A stretch of 64,000 bases of DNA from Ornatilinea apprima (GCF_001306115.1 NZ_LGCL01000015.1:1-64000), one strand, 5' to 3'. Numbered from the stretch's first letter, positions 26,565-36,195 are shown. The notes: generated by a model not told the origin, from the sequence alone. Program-made: numbers and translations.

Positions 26565-27695
26565 ATGAACATAAATATAATTAAGAACCAAACAAATGCT
26601 GTAGTAACAGAAATTTATGGGAAGTTAAGGCAAGGTTCTTTTACTAAAGATCGAATTAAGGAATTGGAGGAAACTCTCTCAACCAAAATTTACGAATCCG
26701 AAAAGATGATCACTCAATGTAAGAAGAATAATCATCAAGCCGCCCAAGAAGAGTTCTATAGAAGACGTACTTTATTAAAGAGACTTGCCGATGGACTTGC
26801 ATGGATACTTTTAGATTATGATTTTCATAAAATTTTTGGGTGTTCAATTGGTCATTCTGCAGGGTTTATGTACGGGAAAGAGGGGTATTTGACTGAACGA
26901 AGATTCATAAACGATGCCTTCAATAATCCTAATGTAGTGTCTGCAATCCAGTGTGACATTACAAATATTCTTCATCTGGCTGATATTTTAGTTTTTACAA
27001 GGGATAAAGGAATACAACCTATTGAGATCAAGGGATGTACAAGCAAACATGATCGTCGTTCAATTCGTCAAAGAAATCGACATAACGAAATTGTTCAATT
27101 GATAAATATGGGCAAGAGTGAGGCTGTGCTTGTCAAAAATACCCCCTTTCGGTCTGTGGAAACAAATATGGTGTATACTCATTATTGGGATGTGCTTGAA
27201 AACCTGTCAATTGATGCACTGAAATGTGGTTTTTCTTGGCAACTTCTGGATAAATGTGTCTATTTAGCAGTTTGCAATTCTCGTTCGAGAATATCAAGTG
27301 AAGATTTTTTAAGCTCAATTAGTGACGCTGATTGGGAAAATGGTTCCATCATTATTTCAAGTCTGTCACGCCATTTAAATAAAAATCTTAATAATATTCC
27401 ACCATACTGTTTGCCCATAACTGTGTTTCCAATCACACCTGATATAGGTATTGAATTTCTTCTTGGAAATTTAGATGCCGTTATTGCTATCAATCTAGAG
27501 AAATTTGCTGAGCAATTTAATAAAAATGGATCATATGTTCTATTAAAACCGCATAATGAACTTGAGGTCAGGATTGATAGGGATCAATTTACAATTCTTG
27601 AAGGGGCGTGGTCACGAATTCTCAATGAACTAGTAACAATACCATCATTCATTAACCAAATCTTCACTGTCTATCAAAAATCAAAAATTATTTAA
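26565..27695 (+). CDS. AT-rich orphan protein with PD-(D/E)XK-like nuclease motif
   Basis: About 376 residues. I choose ATG 26565 (GAGG just upstream) over TTG 26541. The gene is strikingly AT-rich in codon choice (many AAA, ATT and TTA codons) compared with GC-rich neighbours, which suggests recent transfer. The N-terminal segment is helical and charged (LRQGSFTKDRIKELEE). From about residue 135, ADILVF then IEIKG give the spacing Asp140-x13-Glu154-Ile-Lys156, followed by RQRNRHNEIVQ: this is the core of the PD-(D/E)XK nuclease fold. A nuclease role is inferred. I recognise no named family and see no methylase or other defence partner. It precedes the T-box/trpB unit. Confidence 0.
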   Translation: MNINIIKNQTNAVVTEIYGKLRQGSFTKDRIKELEETLSTKIYESEKMITQCKKNNHQAAQEEFYRRRTLLKRLADGLAWILLDYDFHKIFGCSIGHSAGFMYGKEGYLTERRFINDAFNNPNVVSAIQCDITNILHLADILVFTRDKGIQPIEIKGCTSKHDRRSIRQRNRHNEIVQLINMGKSEAVLVKNTPFRSVETNMVYTHYWDVLENLSIDALKCGFSWQLLDKCVYLAVCNSRSRISSEDFLSSISDADWENGSIIISSLSRHLNKNLNNIPPYCLPITVFPITPDIGIEFLLGNLDAVIAINLEKFAEQFNKNGSYVLLKPHNELEVRIDRDQFTILEGAWSRILNELVTIPSFINQIFTVYQKSKII

Positions 27696-27759
27696 TCCGT
27701 AGGTCAAACTATGATCAACATCTATTTGCAGTTTATCAAAGTATTTCAAAAATTGCCTC

Positions 27760-27787
27760 TTGACTTTCATCCTCAAAGCCTTATAAT
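27760..27787 (+). promoter_or_regulatory. Promoter of the trpB T-box leader
   Basis: TTGACT (27760-27765) and TATAAT (27782-27787) are 16 bases apart. Transcription would start near 27794, some 20 bases before the T-box stem I. Confidence 0.
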
Positions 27788-27793
27788 GTTACA

Positions 27794-28129
27794 AAATTCA
27801 TATCCAAAGACGTTGACGAGGACGAGTAAACTGCGCGACGGCAGTCCAGTGAGTGGAGAATAGTGAGAACTCCGCCTGAACAGTACAGTCGAATGGACCT
27901 CTGAGTCGCAAGGCGAACGCGGAAGCCAGTAGCCCGTGCCGGAGTTGCCACCGTTATCAAGGTAAAGAGTATAACCAACGCTTTAATGTTGACGTACTCG
28001 CAAAGAGTGAGGCTGGCTTTTTCCCCTGTGTGTCGCACCACAGGGATTTTTGTTTAACCAGCTTAAGCGGGGTGGCACCGCGGACTGATTTTTTGACGTT
28101 CGTCCCCTTTTTGGGAACGGACGTTTTTT
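27794..28129 (+). promoter_or_regulatory. Trp-specific T-box riboswitch leader
   Basis: A complete T-box leader. Stem I carries the kink-turn/AGTA segment (GACGAGGACGAGTA, from 27816) and a specifier loop reading GAA-TGG-ACC with codon TGG at 27894-27896, i.e. tRNA-Trp. A later stem is CCCTGTG/CACAGGG (about 28023-28045). The T-box sequence GGGGTGGCACCGCGG (28069-28083) pairs with the tRNA acceptor end and forms the antiterminator. A terminator hairpin (28096-28124) precedes a T-run. Transcription of the downstream trpB is predicted to rise when tRNA-Trp is uncharged. Confidence 0.
28096..28129 (+). terminator. T-box terminator hairpin
   Basis: ACGTTCGTCCCC pairs with GGGAACGGACGT with one mismatch and a G-T pair; six Ts follow. 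It competes with the antiterminator built from the T-box sequence. Confidence 0.
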
Positions 28130-28171
28130 GTTTTTAAGCTTTCACACCACAACCCAATCAGGAGGAATATC

Positions 28172-29551
28172 ATGTCTGACCAGTATCGCTTATTACTCAA
28201 CGAATCGGATATCCCGCGCCAGTGGTACAACGCCGTGGCCGACAGCCCGGCTGCTCCCGCGCCGGTGCTCAACCCGCAGACCAAAGAACCGGTTACCCCC
28301 GAGTTCCTCAGCGCTCTCTTCCCCATGGAATTGATCATGCAAGAAGTCTCCTCTGACCGATTTATTGACATCCCCGAAGAAGTGCGCGAGATCTACAAAC
28401 TCTACCGCCCCACCCCGCTGATGCGCGCCATTCGCCTTGAAAAAGCCCTTGGCACCCCTGCCCACATTTACTATAAATACGAAGGCGCGTCGCCCAGCGG
28501 CAGCCACAAACTCAACACCGCCATCCCGCAGGCTTACTTCAACAAAATCAGCGGCACTAAAGCCCTCACCACCGAAACCGGCGCCGGGCAGTGGGGCACC
28601 GCGCTATCAATATCCTGCTCGTTCTTTGATATGCCGCTGGAAGTTTACATGGTGAGGGTCTCTTACGACCAAAAACCCTACCGCCGCTTCTTAATGGAAG
28701 CTTACAACGCCCAGGTTTTCGCCAGCCCCACCAACCTCACCCAATCCGGCCGGGCCATTCTGGCCCAAGACCCCAACAGCCCCGGCTCGCTGGGCATCGC
28801 CATCTCCGAAGCCGTGGAAGTTGCCGCCCTCTCCAACGGACAAAAGAAGTACAGCCTCGGCTCCGTGCTCAACCATGTGCTCATCCATCAGTCGGTGATC
28901 GGTGAGGAAGCCCTCAAGCAGATGGATATGGCCGGTGAATACCCCGATGTGGTCATCGGCTGTGTTGGCGGCGGCTCCAACTTTGCCGGCATCGCCTACC
29001 CCTTCCTGCGTGAGAATCTCCGCAATGGTCAGCGCACGCGCCTGCTGGCGGTTGAACCCAACGCCACCCCCTCGCTCACCCGCGGCGTCTACGACTTTGA
29101 TTACGGCGACACCGCGAAAATGGCCCCCATCGTGAAAATGCACACCCTCGGCAGCGACTTCATTCCCGCCCCCATCCACGCCGGCGGCCTGCGCTACCAC
29201 GGCATGGCGCCTTCCTTGAGCTCCTTCTACGACCAGGGGCTGATCGAAGCCATCGCCGTTCCGCAGATCTCCACATTTGAAGCCGGCCTGCTGTTTGCCA
29301 AAACCGAAGCCATCCTGCCCGCCCCCGAATCCGCGCATGCCATTCGCGCCGCCATCGATGAAGCCCTCAAAGCCAAAGAAACCGGCGAAAAACGCGTTAT
29401 CCTCTTCAACCTCTCCGGGCACGGCAACTTTGACCTGTCTTCTTACAACGCCTATCTCTCCGGCAGGCTGGTTGACTACGATCTGCCTGAAGAGCAAATC
29501 TCCTCCATTCGCGAACACCTGCCGCTCTCGCAATCTGCGCCCGTTGCCTGA
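28172..29551 (+). CDS. trpB: TrpB2-type tryptophan synthase beta chain
   Basis: A 459-residue PLP enzyme, longer than TrpB1 (about 400). The N-terminal extension is followed by YRPTPLMRAIRLEK, the PLP-Lys motif GSHKLNTA, TETGAGQWGTALS, the Gly-rich phosphate loop (VIGCVGGGSNFAG) and NLSGHGNFDL. These are TrpB2-type features; TrpB2 enzymes make tryptophan from indole and serine and often lack a TrpA partner. It is controlled by the upstream Trp T-box. The ribosome site is AGGAGG before ATG 28172. No trpA or other trp genes are in the window. Confidence 0.
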   Translation: MSDQYRLLLNESDIPRQWYNAVADSPAAPAPVLNPQTKEPVTPEFLSALFPMELIMQEVSSDRFIDIPEEVREIYKLYRPTPLMRAIRLEKALGTPAHIYYKYEGASPSGSHKLNTAIPQAYFNKISGTKALTTETGAGQWGTALSISCSFFDMPLEVYMVRVSYDQKPYRRFLMEAYNAQVFASPTNLTQSGRAILAQDPNSPGSLGIAISEAVEVAALSNGQKKYSLGSVLNHVLIHQSVIGEEALKQMDMAGEYPDVVIGCVGGGSNFAGIAYPFLRENLRNGQRTRLLAVEPNATPSLTRGVYDFDYGDTAKMAPIVKMHTLGSDFIPAPIHAGGLRYHGMAPSLSSFYDQGLIEAIAVPQISTFEAGLLFAKTEAILPAPESAHAIRAAIDEALKAKETGEKRVILFNLSGHGNFDLSSYNAYLSGRLVDYDLPEEQISSIREHLPLSQSAPVA

Positions 29552-29576
29552 AAACGCACTTGTTCATCTCCTTTTG

Positions 29577-29612
29577 AAAAGCAGCCCGCGGAAGTGCGTC
29601 CGCGGGCTGCTT
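29577..29612. terminator. Bidirectional terminator after trpB
   Basis: A 13-bp GC-rich stem (AGCAGCCCGCGGA/TCCGCGGGCTGCT) with loop AGTGCG lies between the convergent trpB and a histidine kinase. Confidence 0.
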
Positions 29613-29636
29613 CATAGGATAAGTCGGCTGGTGGGC

Positions 29637-32600
29637 TTATTCTTGCCCTGCTACCGGGATGGTGAAATGGAAGGTGGTTCCCTTGCGGAACTCGCTCTCA
29701 AACCAGATCTTGCCGCCCATATACTCCACCAGGCTGCGGGTGATGTTCAACCCCAGGCCGGTGCCGGGCGCTTCGCGCGTTTTGGGGTCTTCTGAGCGGA
29801 AGAATTTCTGGAAAATCTTTGGCTGGTCTTCTTCGCTGATGCCGATCCCCGAATCCCGCGTCCAGAAATGCACCACCTGCGTGGCGCCTTCCGCGTCCCA
29901 GCGGTTCTCGCAGCTTTCCGCCCCCAGCCAGACTTGCCCGCCGGCTTCGGTATACTTCACCGCGTTGCTCACAAAATTGGTAATAATCTGGTTGAGCCGG
30001 GTTTTATCCGCCCACACAGTGACCAGATCCTCCGGCAGGTCCAGGCTGACTACCAGATTCTTCTCTTCCACCTGGCGCTTCATCGAGCGCATCACCTCTT
30101 CCACCACATCTGCCATTCTCACTTCCGCAAAATCGAGGCGCAGGCGGCCGGCTTCAATTCGCGACACATCCGCCAGGTCCGAAACCAGGGTGGTCATGCG
30201 TTCCACATTCGAGCGGATGGTGCCCAAAAAGTTCTTCTGCGCGTCGTTCACCGGTCCCACCGCGCCGGCCAGGATCAGCTCGGTATAACCCTTAATGGAT
30301 GTCATCGGGTTTTTCAGCTCGTGAGACACAAAGGAGACGAACTCGCTCTTGGCCAGGTTGGCGCGCTGAACTTCTTCATAAAGCTGCGCGTTCGAAACCG
30401 CGATCGAAGCGTGGTCGCTCATGCGCGCCAGGAACTGATTCACCTCAACCTCATTGCCAAAGTCTGGCGCGCGGCTTTCCAGCACCAGCAGACCAATCGT
30501 AGTCGCTTCGCGCCGCAGCGGAACCAGCACCTGGGTTTGAACGCCGGTCAGAAAAGACAATCTCCGCGCGCCTTCACCTGCCAGGCGCAGAATCGCGCCC
30601 TGGTTGGCGGCTTCCTGCCAGCCGGCCGCATTGGCCAGGTCAATCACCTGCGCTTCTGGCTGCGTTTCGTAACCCTGCGCTGCCGCCACATGCAAACGGT
30701 TTTCCGACAGACTGCCAACCAACCCGGCCGTCGCCCCCGATTGGCGCAGCGCCCATTCCAGGGTAATTTGCATCGCGCGGCGCGTATCCAGGCTGGCATT
30801 CAGCTCGCGGTCAATGGTCTGCAGGGTCGAAAGCTCGCCCACTTTCATTTCCAGGGCCTGGTCGGTGCGGGTGTAGAGGCGCGCATTATCAATCGCGATT
30901 CCCGCCTGCCCGGCAAAAGCCGCCAGCAGGTCCAGGTCTTCCTGCAAGAAAGGCAAGCCGTCGTTGCGGTTAATCACTTCCAGCACGCCGGTAACGCTGT
31001 CTTTCACCTGCAGCGGCACCACCAGCAGGTTGCGCGTGCGGAAGCCGGTATCTTCATCCGGCTTGGAAAACCATTCCGGTGATTGCGAAAGATCGTTGAT
31101 AATCAACGCCCGCGCTTCACTCACCGCTTTGCCCACCACACCTGTGCCGGCCGGAATGCGCTTTCCGAGCAGTTCCGCGGCCACCGGCCCGGCGGTGGCA
31201 GTAAAGACCAGGTCTCCGCCGGGTTCCTCCACCAGCAGCAGGCTGCCCGCTTCACAGTTCAAAATTTCCACCGCGCTGTCCAAAATGTGATTCAGCAGCG
31301 GGTCCAGCTCCAGGGTGGACCCCAACTGGCGCGCCAGCTCATTCAGCGTGGTCAACTGCCGCGCGCGCTTCTCGGTCTCTTCCAGCAGGCGCGCCTTGAC
31401 AATCGCCCCGGCAGCCTGATCGGCGATGGCTTGCAGCAGGTCCATTTGTTCGCGGTGAAAACTGACCGTGGGGTCCTGGGTCGAAACGCTCAACACGCCA
31501 ATCGATCCCGCGCCGGCATTCAAGGGCAGCCCCATCCAGTTGGCCAGCGTGCTTTCCTCACAGAAAATGCCGTGCCGCTTGCACTCGCGCGCGTAATCAT
31601 CCGTCAGAATCGCCTGGCCGGTCTCCAGCACCACCCTTTCCAGACGGTTGGTTTCTTTCAGAGCCTTACCTTCTTCGGCTGTCAGGCGTTCGTTGTCTTG
31701 CACCAGAAACTGCCAGAAGAGGGTCTGAGACGCTTCATCGCGCAGCATAATCGCAAAATTCTCAGCCGGCACCACCTGGCTGCTCTGCGCGAAAACCAGT
31801 TCTAGAATATCGTCCAACGACAGAGTAATATTAATCATCTGCGAGACGCGCGCCAGCACATTCAGCTCGCGCACACGCGTCTCCAGGTTAGCCACCACCT
31901 GCGCCCGCTCAATCGCCAGCGCCGCCTGGTCGCACAGCGAATCCAGGTATCCCAAATCCGTGCGGTCATAATGCTTGCCAGAGGCTCGCCGGCCCAGCGC
32001 CACCCAACCAGCCAGGCGCTGGTTGCCCAACAACGGCGCATAGACCTCCGCGCCCAACAGGCGCAGCCTGGCTTGTTCTTTCATAATCTCCAGCGGCAGC
32101 GTGCGCTCCACCGCGATTTCAATCGGGAAGCGCATTTTTTCCAGGGTCAGCACCAGCCCGCTCTTCTTACCAAAGCGAAGATCAGAGCTGGGCTTCCCGC
32201 TCGCGTCCGGCGCGGCAGCGTACTGCTCGATCACCGGGTCATAGACAAAAATATGATAGCTGGCCGGCATCAGAGTTTCTTCAATGCTGCGACGCAGCAC
32301 CTTGATCACCCCGGGAATATCCACCAGATGAGTCAATTCTCCGCTAAAGGTTTGCAGACGGTCTGGGTAAGCGTTTTCCCCGCGCACAAAGACCGCGTCT
32401 ACTCTGCGCTTGAGCGCCTGGTAAGCCGGCAGCAGCAGCATAGCCATTAGAAAAATAATCAGCCCATCCACCCACAGCAAGCGCCCGGGCAGCCAGGCTT
32501 TCACCACCAGGCTGGCCCCGGTTGCCATCAACGCGTACCCGGCCGCGACCAACACTCCCAGCAGCGCGTACAGCGAAGCGCGCCGCAGGAAGAAATCGGA

Positions 32601-33644
32601 GCGCAGCAGACCGTAGCGCTGCAGAGCGTAACCACCCGCCAGCGGAAAAAGTGCCAACGGTACAATGAGCAGGGGCGAAAAATGTACAACATTCGGCCAA
32701 AAGGGTGACCCGGCCAGCCATATCGCCGCCGGCAGAAAAGAGAGCACCGCGCTGATGAAAATCAGGCGAATCTGGTCGGTTTCGACCAGCGAAGCGGTTT
32801 TCAAGCGCCGCAGCATAATCCAACCCAGAGCAGCCAGGCTGGTGAGGCCGCAGAAAGCATACGCGGCCAGGCTCAGAGCGCCGCCCACCGCCGTACCGCT
32901 TAACGCGGCTGCCGCCAGACCCAGCCCGGCTCCCAATGTATAAAGCCCAAAACGCGCGGCAGGGTAGTTATGCAGCCAGGCCTCGGGGTGCGGAAAGACC
33001 AGCGCCAGGTTGAAAAATGCCGCGCCGGCTATCGGTATGGCCGCGTACCACAGCATCGCCCAGAAATGGCCGGTTAACGCGTCAAACCACCCCCCGGCCG
33101 CGATAGCCACCGATGTCGCGAAGACGCAGAAAGCCCGCGCGCTGTCCTGGTAGCGCCGTGTCCAGAAAATCCAGGCCGCGCTCAACAGGTAAATTAAACC
33201 AATGATATAGGGAAGATAAAAATATAAGAGCTGATCCGCATCCGTCAGAACGCGCGCCGGAACTTCCACCACGCGCTGACCGCCCGTCTGCTCAAAGCGG
33301 GCATTTACCGGCTCACCCGGTTGCAGTTTTGCCAGAGCGGCCGCCAGATCCTGGCTGCTGTTCACTGGCTCTCCTGCCAACTCCACCAGACGCGCGTGCG
33401 GTTCCACTCCCTGAGCGCGGAAATCCCACCCGTCCAGCGAGTCCCGCAAGAGCACATCCGCCAGGCGCATCCCTGGCTGGTAGAAACCACCCGCCAGCGG
33501 CAGGCGCAGCCATCCGCGCGCCTGGAACGGCACAGCCAGCATCACCAGCGCCGCGATGATCAGGTACACGGCTGCCAATCCCTCCGCGATGCGCGAAGAG
33601 ACCCGGATTGCTTTGCGAGGTTGGGAGGGTCGGTTTTGACTCAT
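29637..33644 (-). CDS. PDZ- and GAF-containing membrane histidine kinase
   Basis: A 1335-residue sensor kinase. A first membrane helix (about 20-40) is followed by a PDZ-like domain (about 50-130, ARLVELAGEPVNSSQDLAAAL), about eight further membrane helices (about 140-420) and GAF-type units near 430, 592, 762 and 937. HisKA has SHELKNP (His about 1107) and HATPase follows (NFVSNAVKYT, DSGIGI, GTGLGL). The PDZ next to the membrane is a distinctive sensor input. No receiver gene is adjacent, so the response regulator is unknown. A TATAAT (33698-33703) drives a leader of about 45 bases. Confidence 0.
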   Translation of the reverse strand: MSQNRPSQPRKAIRVSSRIAEGLAAVYLIIAALVMLAVPFQARGWLRLPLAGGFYQPGMRLADVLLRDSLDGWDFRAQGVEPHARLVELAGEPVNSSQDLAAALAKLQPGEPVNARFEQTGGQRVVEVPARVLTDADQLLYFYLPYIIGLIYLLSAAWIFWTRRYQDSARAFCVFATSVAIAAGGWFDALTGHFWAMLWYAAIPIAGAAFFNLALVFPHPEAWLHNYPAARFGLYTLGAGLGLAAAALSGTAVGGALSLAAYAFCGLTSLAALGWIMLRRLKTASLVETDQIRLIFISAVLSFLPAAIWLAGSPFWPNVVHFSPLLIVPLALFPLAGGYALQRYGLLRSDFFLRRASLYALLGVLVAAGYALMATGASLVVKAWLPGRLLWVDGLIIFLMAMLLLPAYQALKRRVDAVFVRGENAYPDRLQTFSGELTHLVDIPGVIKVLRRSIEETLMPASYHIFVYDPVIEQYAAAPDASGKPSSDLRFGKKSGLVLTLEKMRFPIEIAVERTLPLEIMKEQARLRLLGAEVYAPLLGNQRLAGWVALGRRASGKHYDRTDLGYLDSLCDQAALAIERAQVVANLETRVRELNVLARVSQMINITLSLDDILELVFAQSSQVVPAENFAIMLRDEASQTLFWQFLVQDNERLTAEEGKALKETNRLERVVLETGQAILTDDYARECKRHGIFCEESTLANWMGLPLNAGAGSIGVLSVSTQDPTVSFHREQMDLLQAIADQAAGAIVKARLLEETEKRARQLTTLNELARQLGSTLELDPLLNHILDSAVEILNCEAGSLLLVEEPGGDLVFTATAGPVAAELLGKRIPAGTGVVGKAVSEARALIINDLSQSPEWFSKPDEDTGFRTRNLLVVPLQVKDSVTGVLEVINRNDGLPFLQEDLDLLAAFAGQAGIAIDNARLYTRTDQALEMKVGELSTLQTIDRELNASLDTRRAMQITLEWALRQSGATAGLVGSLSENRLHVAAAQGYETQPEAQVIDLANAAGWQEAANQGAILRLAGEGARRLSFLTGVQTQVLVPLRREATTIGLLVLESRAPDFGNEVEVNQFLARMSDHASIAVSNAQLYEEVQRANLAKSEFVSFVSHELKNPMTSIKGYTELILAGAVGPVNDAQKNFLGTIRSNVERMTTLVSDLADVSRIEAGRLRLDFAEVRMADVVEEVMRSMKRQVEEKNLVVSLDLPEDLVTVWADKTRLNQIITNFVSNAVKYTEAGGQVWLGAESCENRWDAEGATQVVHFWTRDSGIGISEEDQPKIFQKFFRSEDPKTREAPGTGLGLNITRSLVEYMGGKIWFESEFRKGTTFHFTIPVAGQE

Positions 33645-33697
33645 CGATTTTGTCCGCGGATAAGTGCCTGTTCGATCAAACCTATTCCACTTTCTGT

Positions 33698-33703
33698 ATT
33701 ATA
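33698..33703 (-). promoter_or_regulatory. -10 element of the PDZ/GAF kinase gene
   Basis: Minus-strand TATAAT lies about 50 bases upstream of ATG 33644. The -35 is weak. Confidence 0.
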
Positions 33704-33884
33704 CATGCTTCACCCGCACCCCTGCCATCCGCTCGCGCGCTTTACAGTTTTGATAATCCCCGGCCGGCTAGCAGCCCATCATTTCACTCATTGTCCTATT
33801 CAGATCTTCGATAGGGGCGGATGACCATCCGCTCAATAAATTGTGGGCGCGGCGCTGCCGGTGGCATTTTCATCCCGCTCAGTT

Positions 33885-33890
33885 TATACT
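33885..33890 (+). promoter_or_regulatory. -10 element of the methyltransferase-like gene; leaderless start
   Basis: TATACT lies nine bases before ATG 33900; no purine-rich ribosome site intervenes and no clear -35 is visible. The intergenic gap 33645-33899 holds otherwise only the divergent kinase promoter. Confidence 0.
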
Positions 33891-33899
33891 CATTTCAGG

Positions 33900-36158
33900 A
33901 TGAACGCTTTAGATCGTCCTTATCTTCCCGGCGACCTGAACGAGAGCAGCCCGCTGCCCCTCTCGCGCTTCCTGCCGCCCATTCCCCAGGGGCTGTTTTC
34001 ACGCCTGATCCCAGCTCCCACCCGGCCCGGTGAATGGCTGCTGGACCCATTGGGCACATCTCCCCGCCTGCCGCTGGCCGCCGCGCGCGCCGGTTACCGC
34101 GTGCTGGTCGCCAGCAATAACCCCATCGAACGCTTCATCTTAACCATTTTCTCCCGCGCGCCTTCCCCCGAACTATTCCAATCCGCCCTGGCCGAGCTGG
34201 CCGCGCAGCGCAAAGGAACCCAGCGGCTGGAGGCGCACCTGCAGGAGCTTTACCTCACCGCTTGCGATAACTGCGGCCGCGAATCGCCCGCCGAGGCGTT
34301 CTTGTGGCGGCGCGGAGAAGCGCAGCCCTACGCCCGCCTGATCAACTGTCCGCACTGCCAGACGCGCGGCGAGTCCCCCATTACCCCGCGCGATCTCCAG
34401 CGTCTGCAAGACCTGGGCAGCGTGCGCCTGCACCGCTCGCGCGCCCTGGAACGGCTCAACTTTGGATCCGCGGAGGCATTTGAAGGTGCCAAAGAAGCCC
34501 TCGGCGCTTACCAGGACCGGCCCCTGTATGTTCTCTTCACCTTGCTCAACAAAATCGAAGGACTGGACCTTGAAACGCAGCGATTGGATTTGCTGCGCGC
34601 GTTGATCCTCAGCGCCTGCGATGCCGCCAGCAGCCTGTGGGCCTGGCCTTCGGGGCGCGACCGCCCGCGCCAGATGATCACTCCGCCGCGCTTCCGCGAG
34701 AATAACCTGTGGCGTGTGATGGAAAACGCCGTCGCGGCCTGGAGCGCGCAGCCCGCCCCCGTCCCTCTGGTGACGTATCCCCAGCTGCCGCCCGAGAGCG
34801 GCGGGCTGAGCCTGGCGGCCGCGCGCCTGAAAGACCTGGAGCCCTTCCCTCAACCAGCAGAGATCTCGCGCGTCATCGCCGTGTTCCCACGCCCCAATCA
34901 GGCTTTTTGGGCACTGTGCGCGCTGTGGGCCGGCTGGCTGTGGGGACCCGAAACCGCTTCGGCTATGCGCATTGGCCTGGAGCGCTATCGCTACGACTGG
35001 CAGTGGCACACCAACGCCCTCGCCAGCGTGCTCCGCTCGGTGCGCGCCTTTCTGCCCGCCGCCAACCCGCCCCTCACCACCCTCATTCCAGAATGGGAAC
35101 CGGGCTTCTTCACCGCCGCCCTCATCGGCGGGCAGGCCGCCGGTTTCCGGCTGAACGGCCTGGCTGCCAACACGCACGAGGAGATCGCCCAACTCTACTG
35201 GCAAGCTGCTCCCTCTCCCCCTACCGCGCGTGAGAAGAAATTCGAAAGCGTCGCCCGAGCCGCCCTGACCCAGCACTTTACCCGCCGCGCCGAGCCGGAT
35301 GAATACCTGAACCTGCACGCCGCCACGCTAACCTCCCTGTTGCAGGAAGAAGCCCTGCCCGCTTATGAGTACCCGCTGCCGCACGACTTTTTAAGCAAGC
35401 TCCAGCAGCGTCTCAACCAGGTGGTGCGCGCCCCCGGCTGGCTGCGCCGCTACGAAAGCACCGCCCGCACCGAAGAAAGCGGCTATTATTGGCCGTCTAC
35501 CCCCACGGAGTCCCTGCCCCTGCCGCTGGCAGACCGCGTGGAAATCTCTGTAGTGGAACGCTTGCAGCAAACCGAGCGCCTCGATTTCAACCAGCTTTAC
35601 CCCGAAATCTGCGCGGAATTCCCCGGCCTGCAAACGCCGCCCCAGCCTCTGGTACTTGAAATCCTGCAGTCATACGCCACCGCGGACCCCCAGCAGCCTT
35701 CCCTTTACCACCTCCTTCCCACCGAGCAGTCTGCCGCCCGCCGTGAAGACCTGGCTAAAGCGCGCGAACAGCTTCAGCAGCTTGCCCACCGCATGGGCTA
35801 CGTCGTCAGCGGTGAAAACCCGCTGGTCTGGGTCGGCCCGCAGGCGCAACCCGCTTACCTCTTCTACCTGTTCGCCTCAGCCATCTTCTCTCGCTTTATG
35901 CTTGCCCCACAGAATCTGCCTGAGCGCCGCTGCATTCTGGTGTTTCCCGGCAGCCGCTCGCGCCTGGTGGAGTACAAACTGCAGCGCGACCCGCGGCTCA
36001 AAGCGGCGGCCAAAGGCTGGCGTATGCTTAAATTCCGCCACCTGCGCAAGCTCAACCTGCTGCCCGATATGAACCTGCAGTTATGGGATACCCTTCTGGA
36101 TACGGACCCGCCCCAATGGGACGAGCCCACCCAAATCGCCATGTTCTCTGACCTATAA
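33900..36158 (+). CDS. Degenerate DNA-methyltransferase-like protein
   Basis: About 752 residues. The N-terminal part has a motif reminiscent of a class I methyltransferase SAM-binding loop: LLDPLGTSPRLPLAAARAGY followed by RVLVASNNPIERF, similar to DPF-x-G-SGT and the Asn/Pro of DUF1156-type methylases, but the Gly-rich loop and a catalytic NPPY are not intact. A zinc-ribbon pair (CDNCG, CPHC) lies near residues 115-160. TPPRFRENNLW could be a relic of the catalytic loop. It may be a catalytically dead or diverged methylase relative. ATG 33900 is preferred over an earlier frame start at 33843. It is divergent from the histidine kinase; no restriction gene is adjacent. Confidence 0.
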   Translation: MNALDRPYLPGDLNESSPLPLSRFLPPIPQGLFSRLIPAPTRPGEWLLDPLGTSPRLPLAAARAGYRVLVASNNPIERFILTIFSRAPSPELFQSALAELAAQRKGTQRLEAHLQELYLTACDNCGRESPAEAFLWRRGEAQPYARLINCPHCQTRGESPITPRDLQRLQDLGSVRLHRSRALERLNFGSAEAFEGAKEALGAYQDRPLYVLFTLLNKIEGLDLETQRLDLLRALILSACDAASSLWAWPSGRDRPRQMITPPRFRENNLWRVMENAVAAWSAQPAPVPLVTYPQLPPESGGLSLAAARLKDLEPFPQPAEISRVIAVFPRPNQAFWALCALWAGWLWGPETASAMRIGLERYRYDWQWHTNALASVLRSVRAFLPAANPPLTTLIPEWEPGFFTAALIGGQAAGFRLNGLAANTHEEIAQLYWQAAPSPPTAREKKFESVARAALTQHFTRRAEPDEYLNLHAATLTSLLQEEALPAYEYPLPHDFLSKLQQRLNQVVRAPGWLRRYESTARTEESGYYWPSTPTESLPLPLADRVEISVVERLQQTERLDFNQLYPEICAEFPGLQTPPQPLVLEILQSYATADPQQPSLYHLLPTEQSAARREDLAKAREQLQQLAHRMGYVVSGENPLVWVGPQAQPAYLFYLFASAIFSRFMLAPQNLPERRCILVFPGSRSRLVEYKLQRDPRLKAAAKGWRMLKFRHLRKLNLLPDMNLQLWDTLLDTDPPQWDEPTQIAMFSDL

Positions 36159-36162
36159 AGAT

Positions 36163-36195
36163 GAAAAAAGCGCGCCCGTCTGAACAGGCGCGCTT
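36163..36195 (-). terminator. Terminator of the penicillin-binding protein gene
   Basis: Minus-strand AAGCGCGCCTG...GGGCGCGCTT is followed by TTTTTT; the gene converges with the methyltransferase-like gene. Confidence 0.

Noticed and set aside
26565-36158. A restriction-modification pair formed by the nuclease-like and methyltransferase-like genes
   Set aside because: They are over 6 kb apart with trpB and a kinase between, differ in base composition, and the methylase motifs are degenerate.
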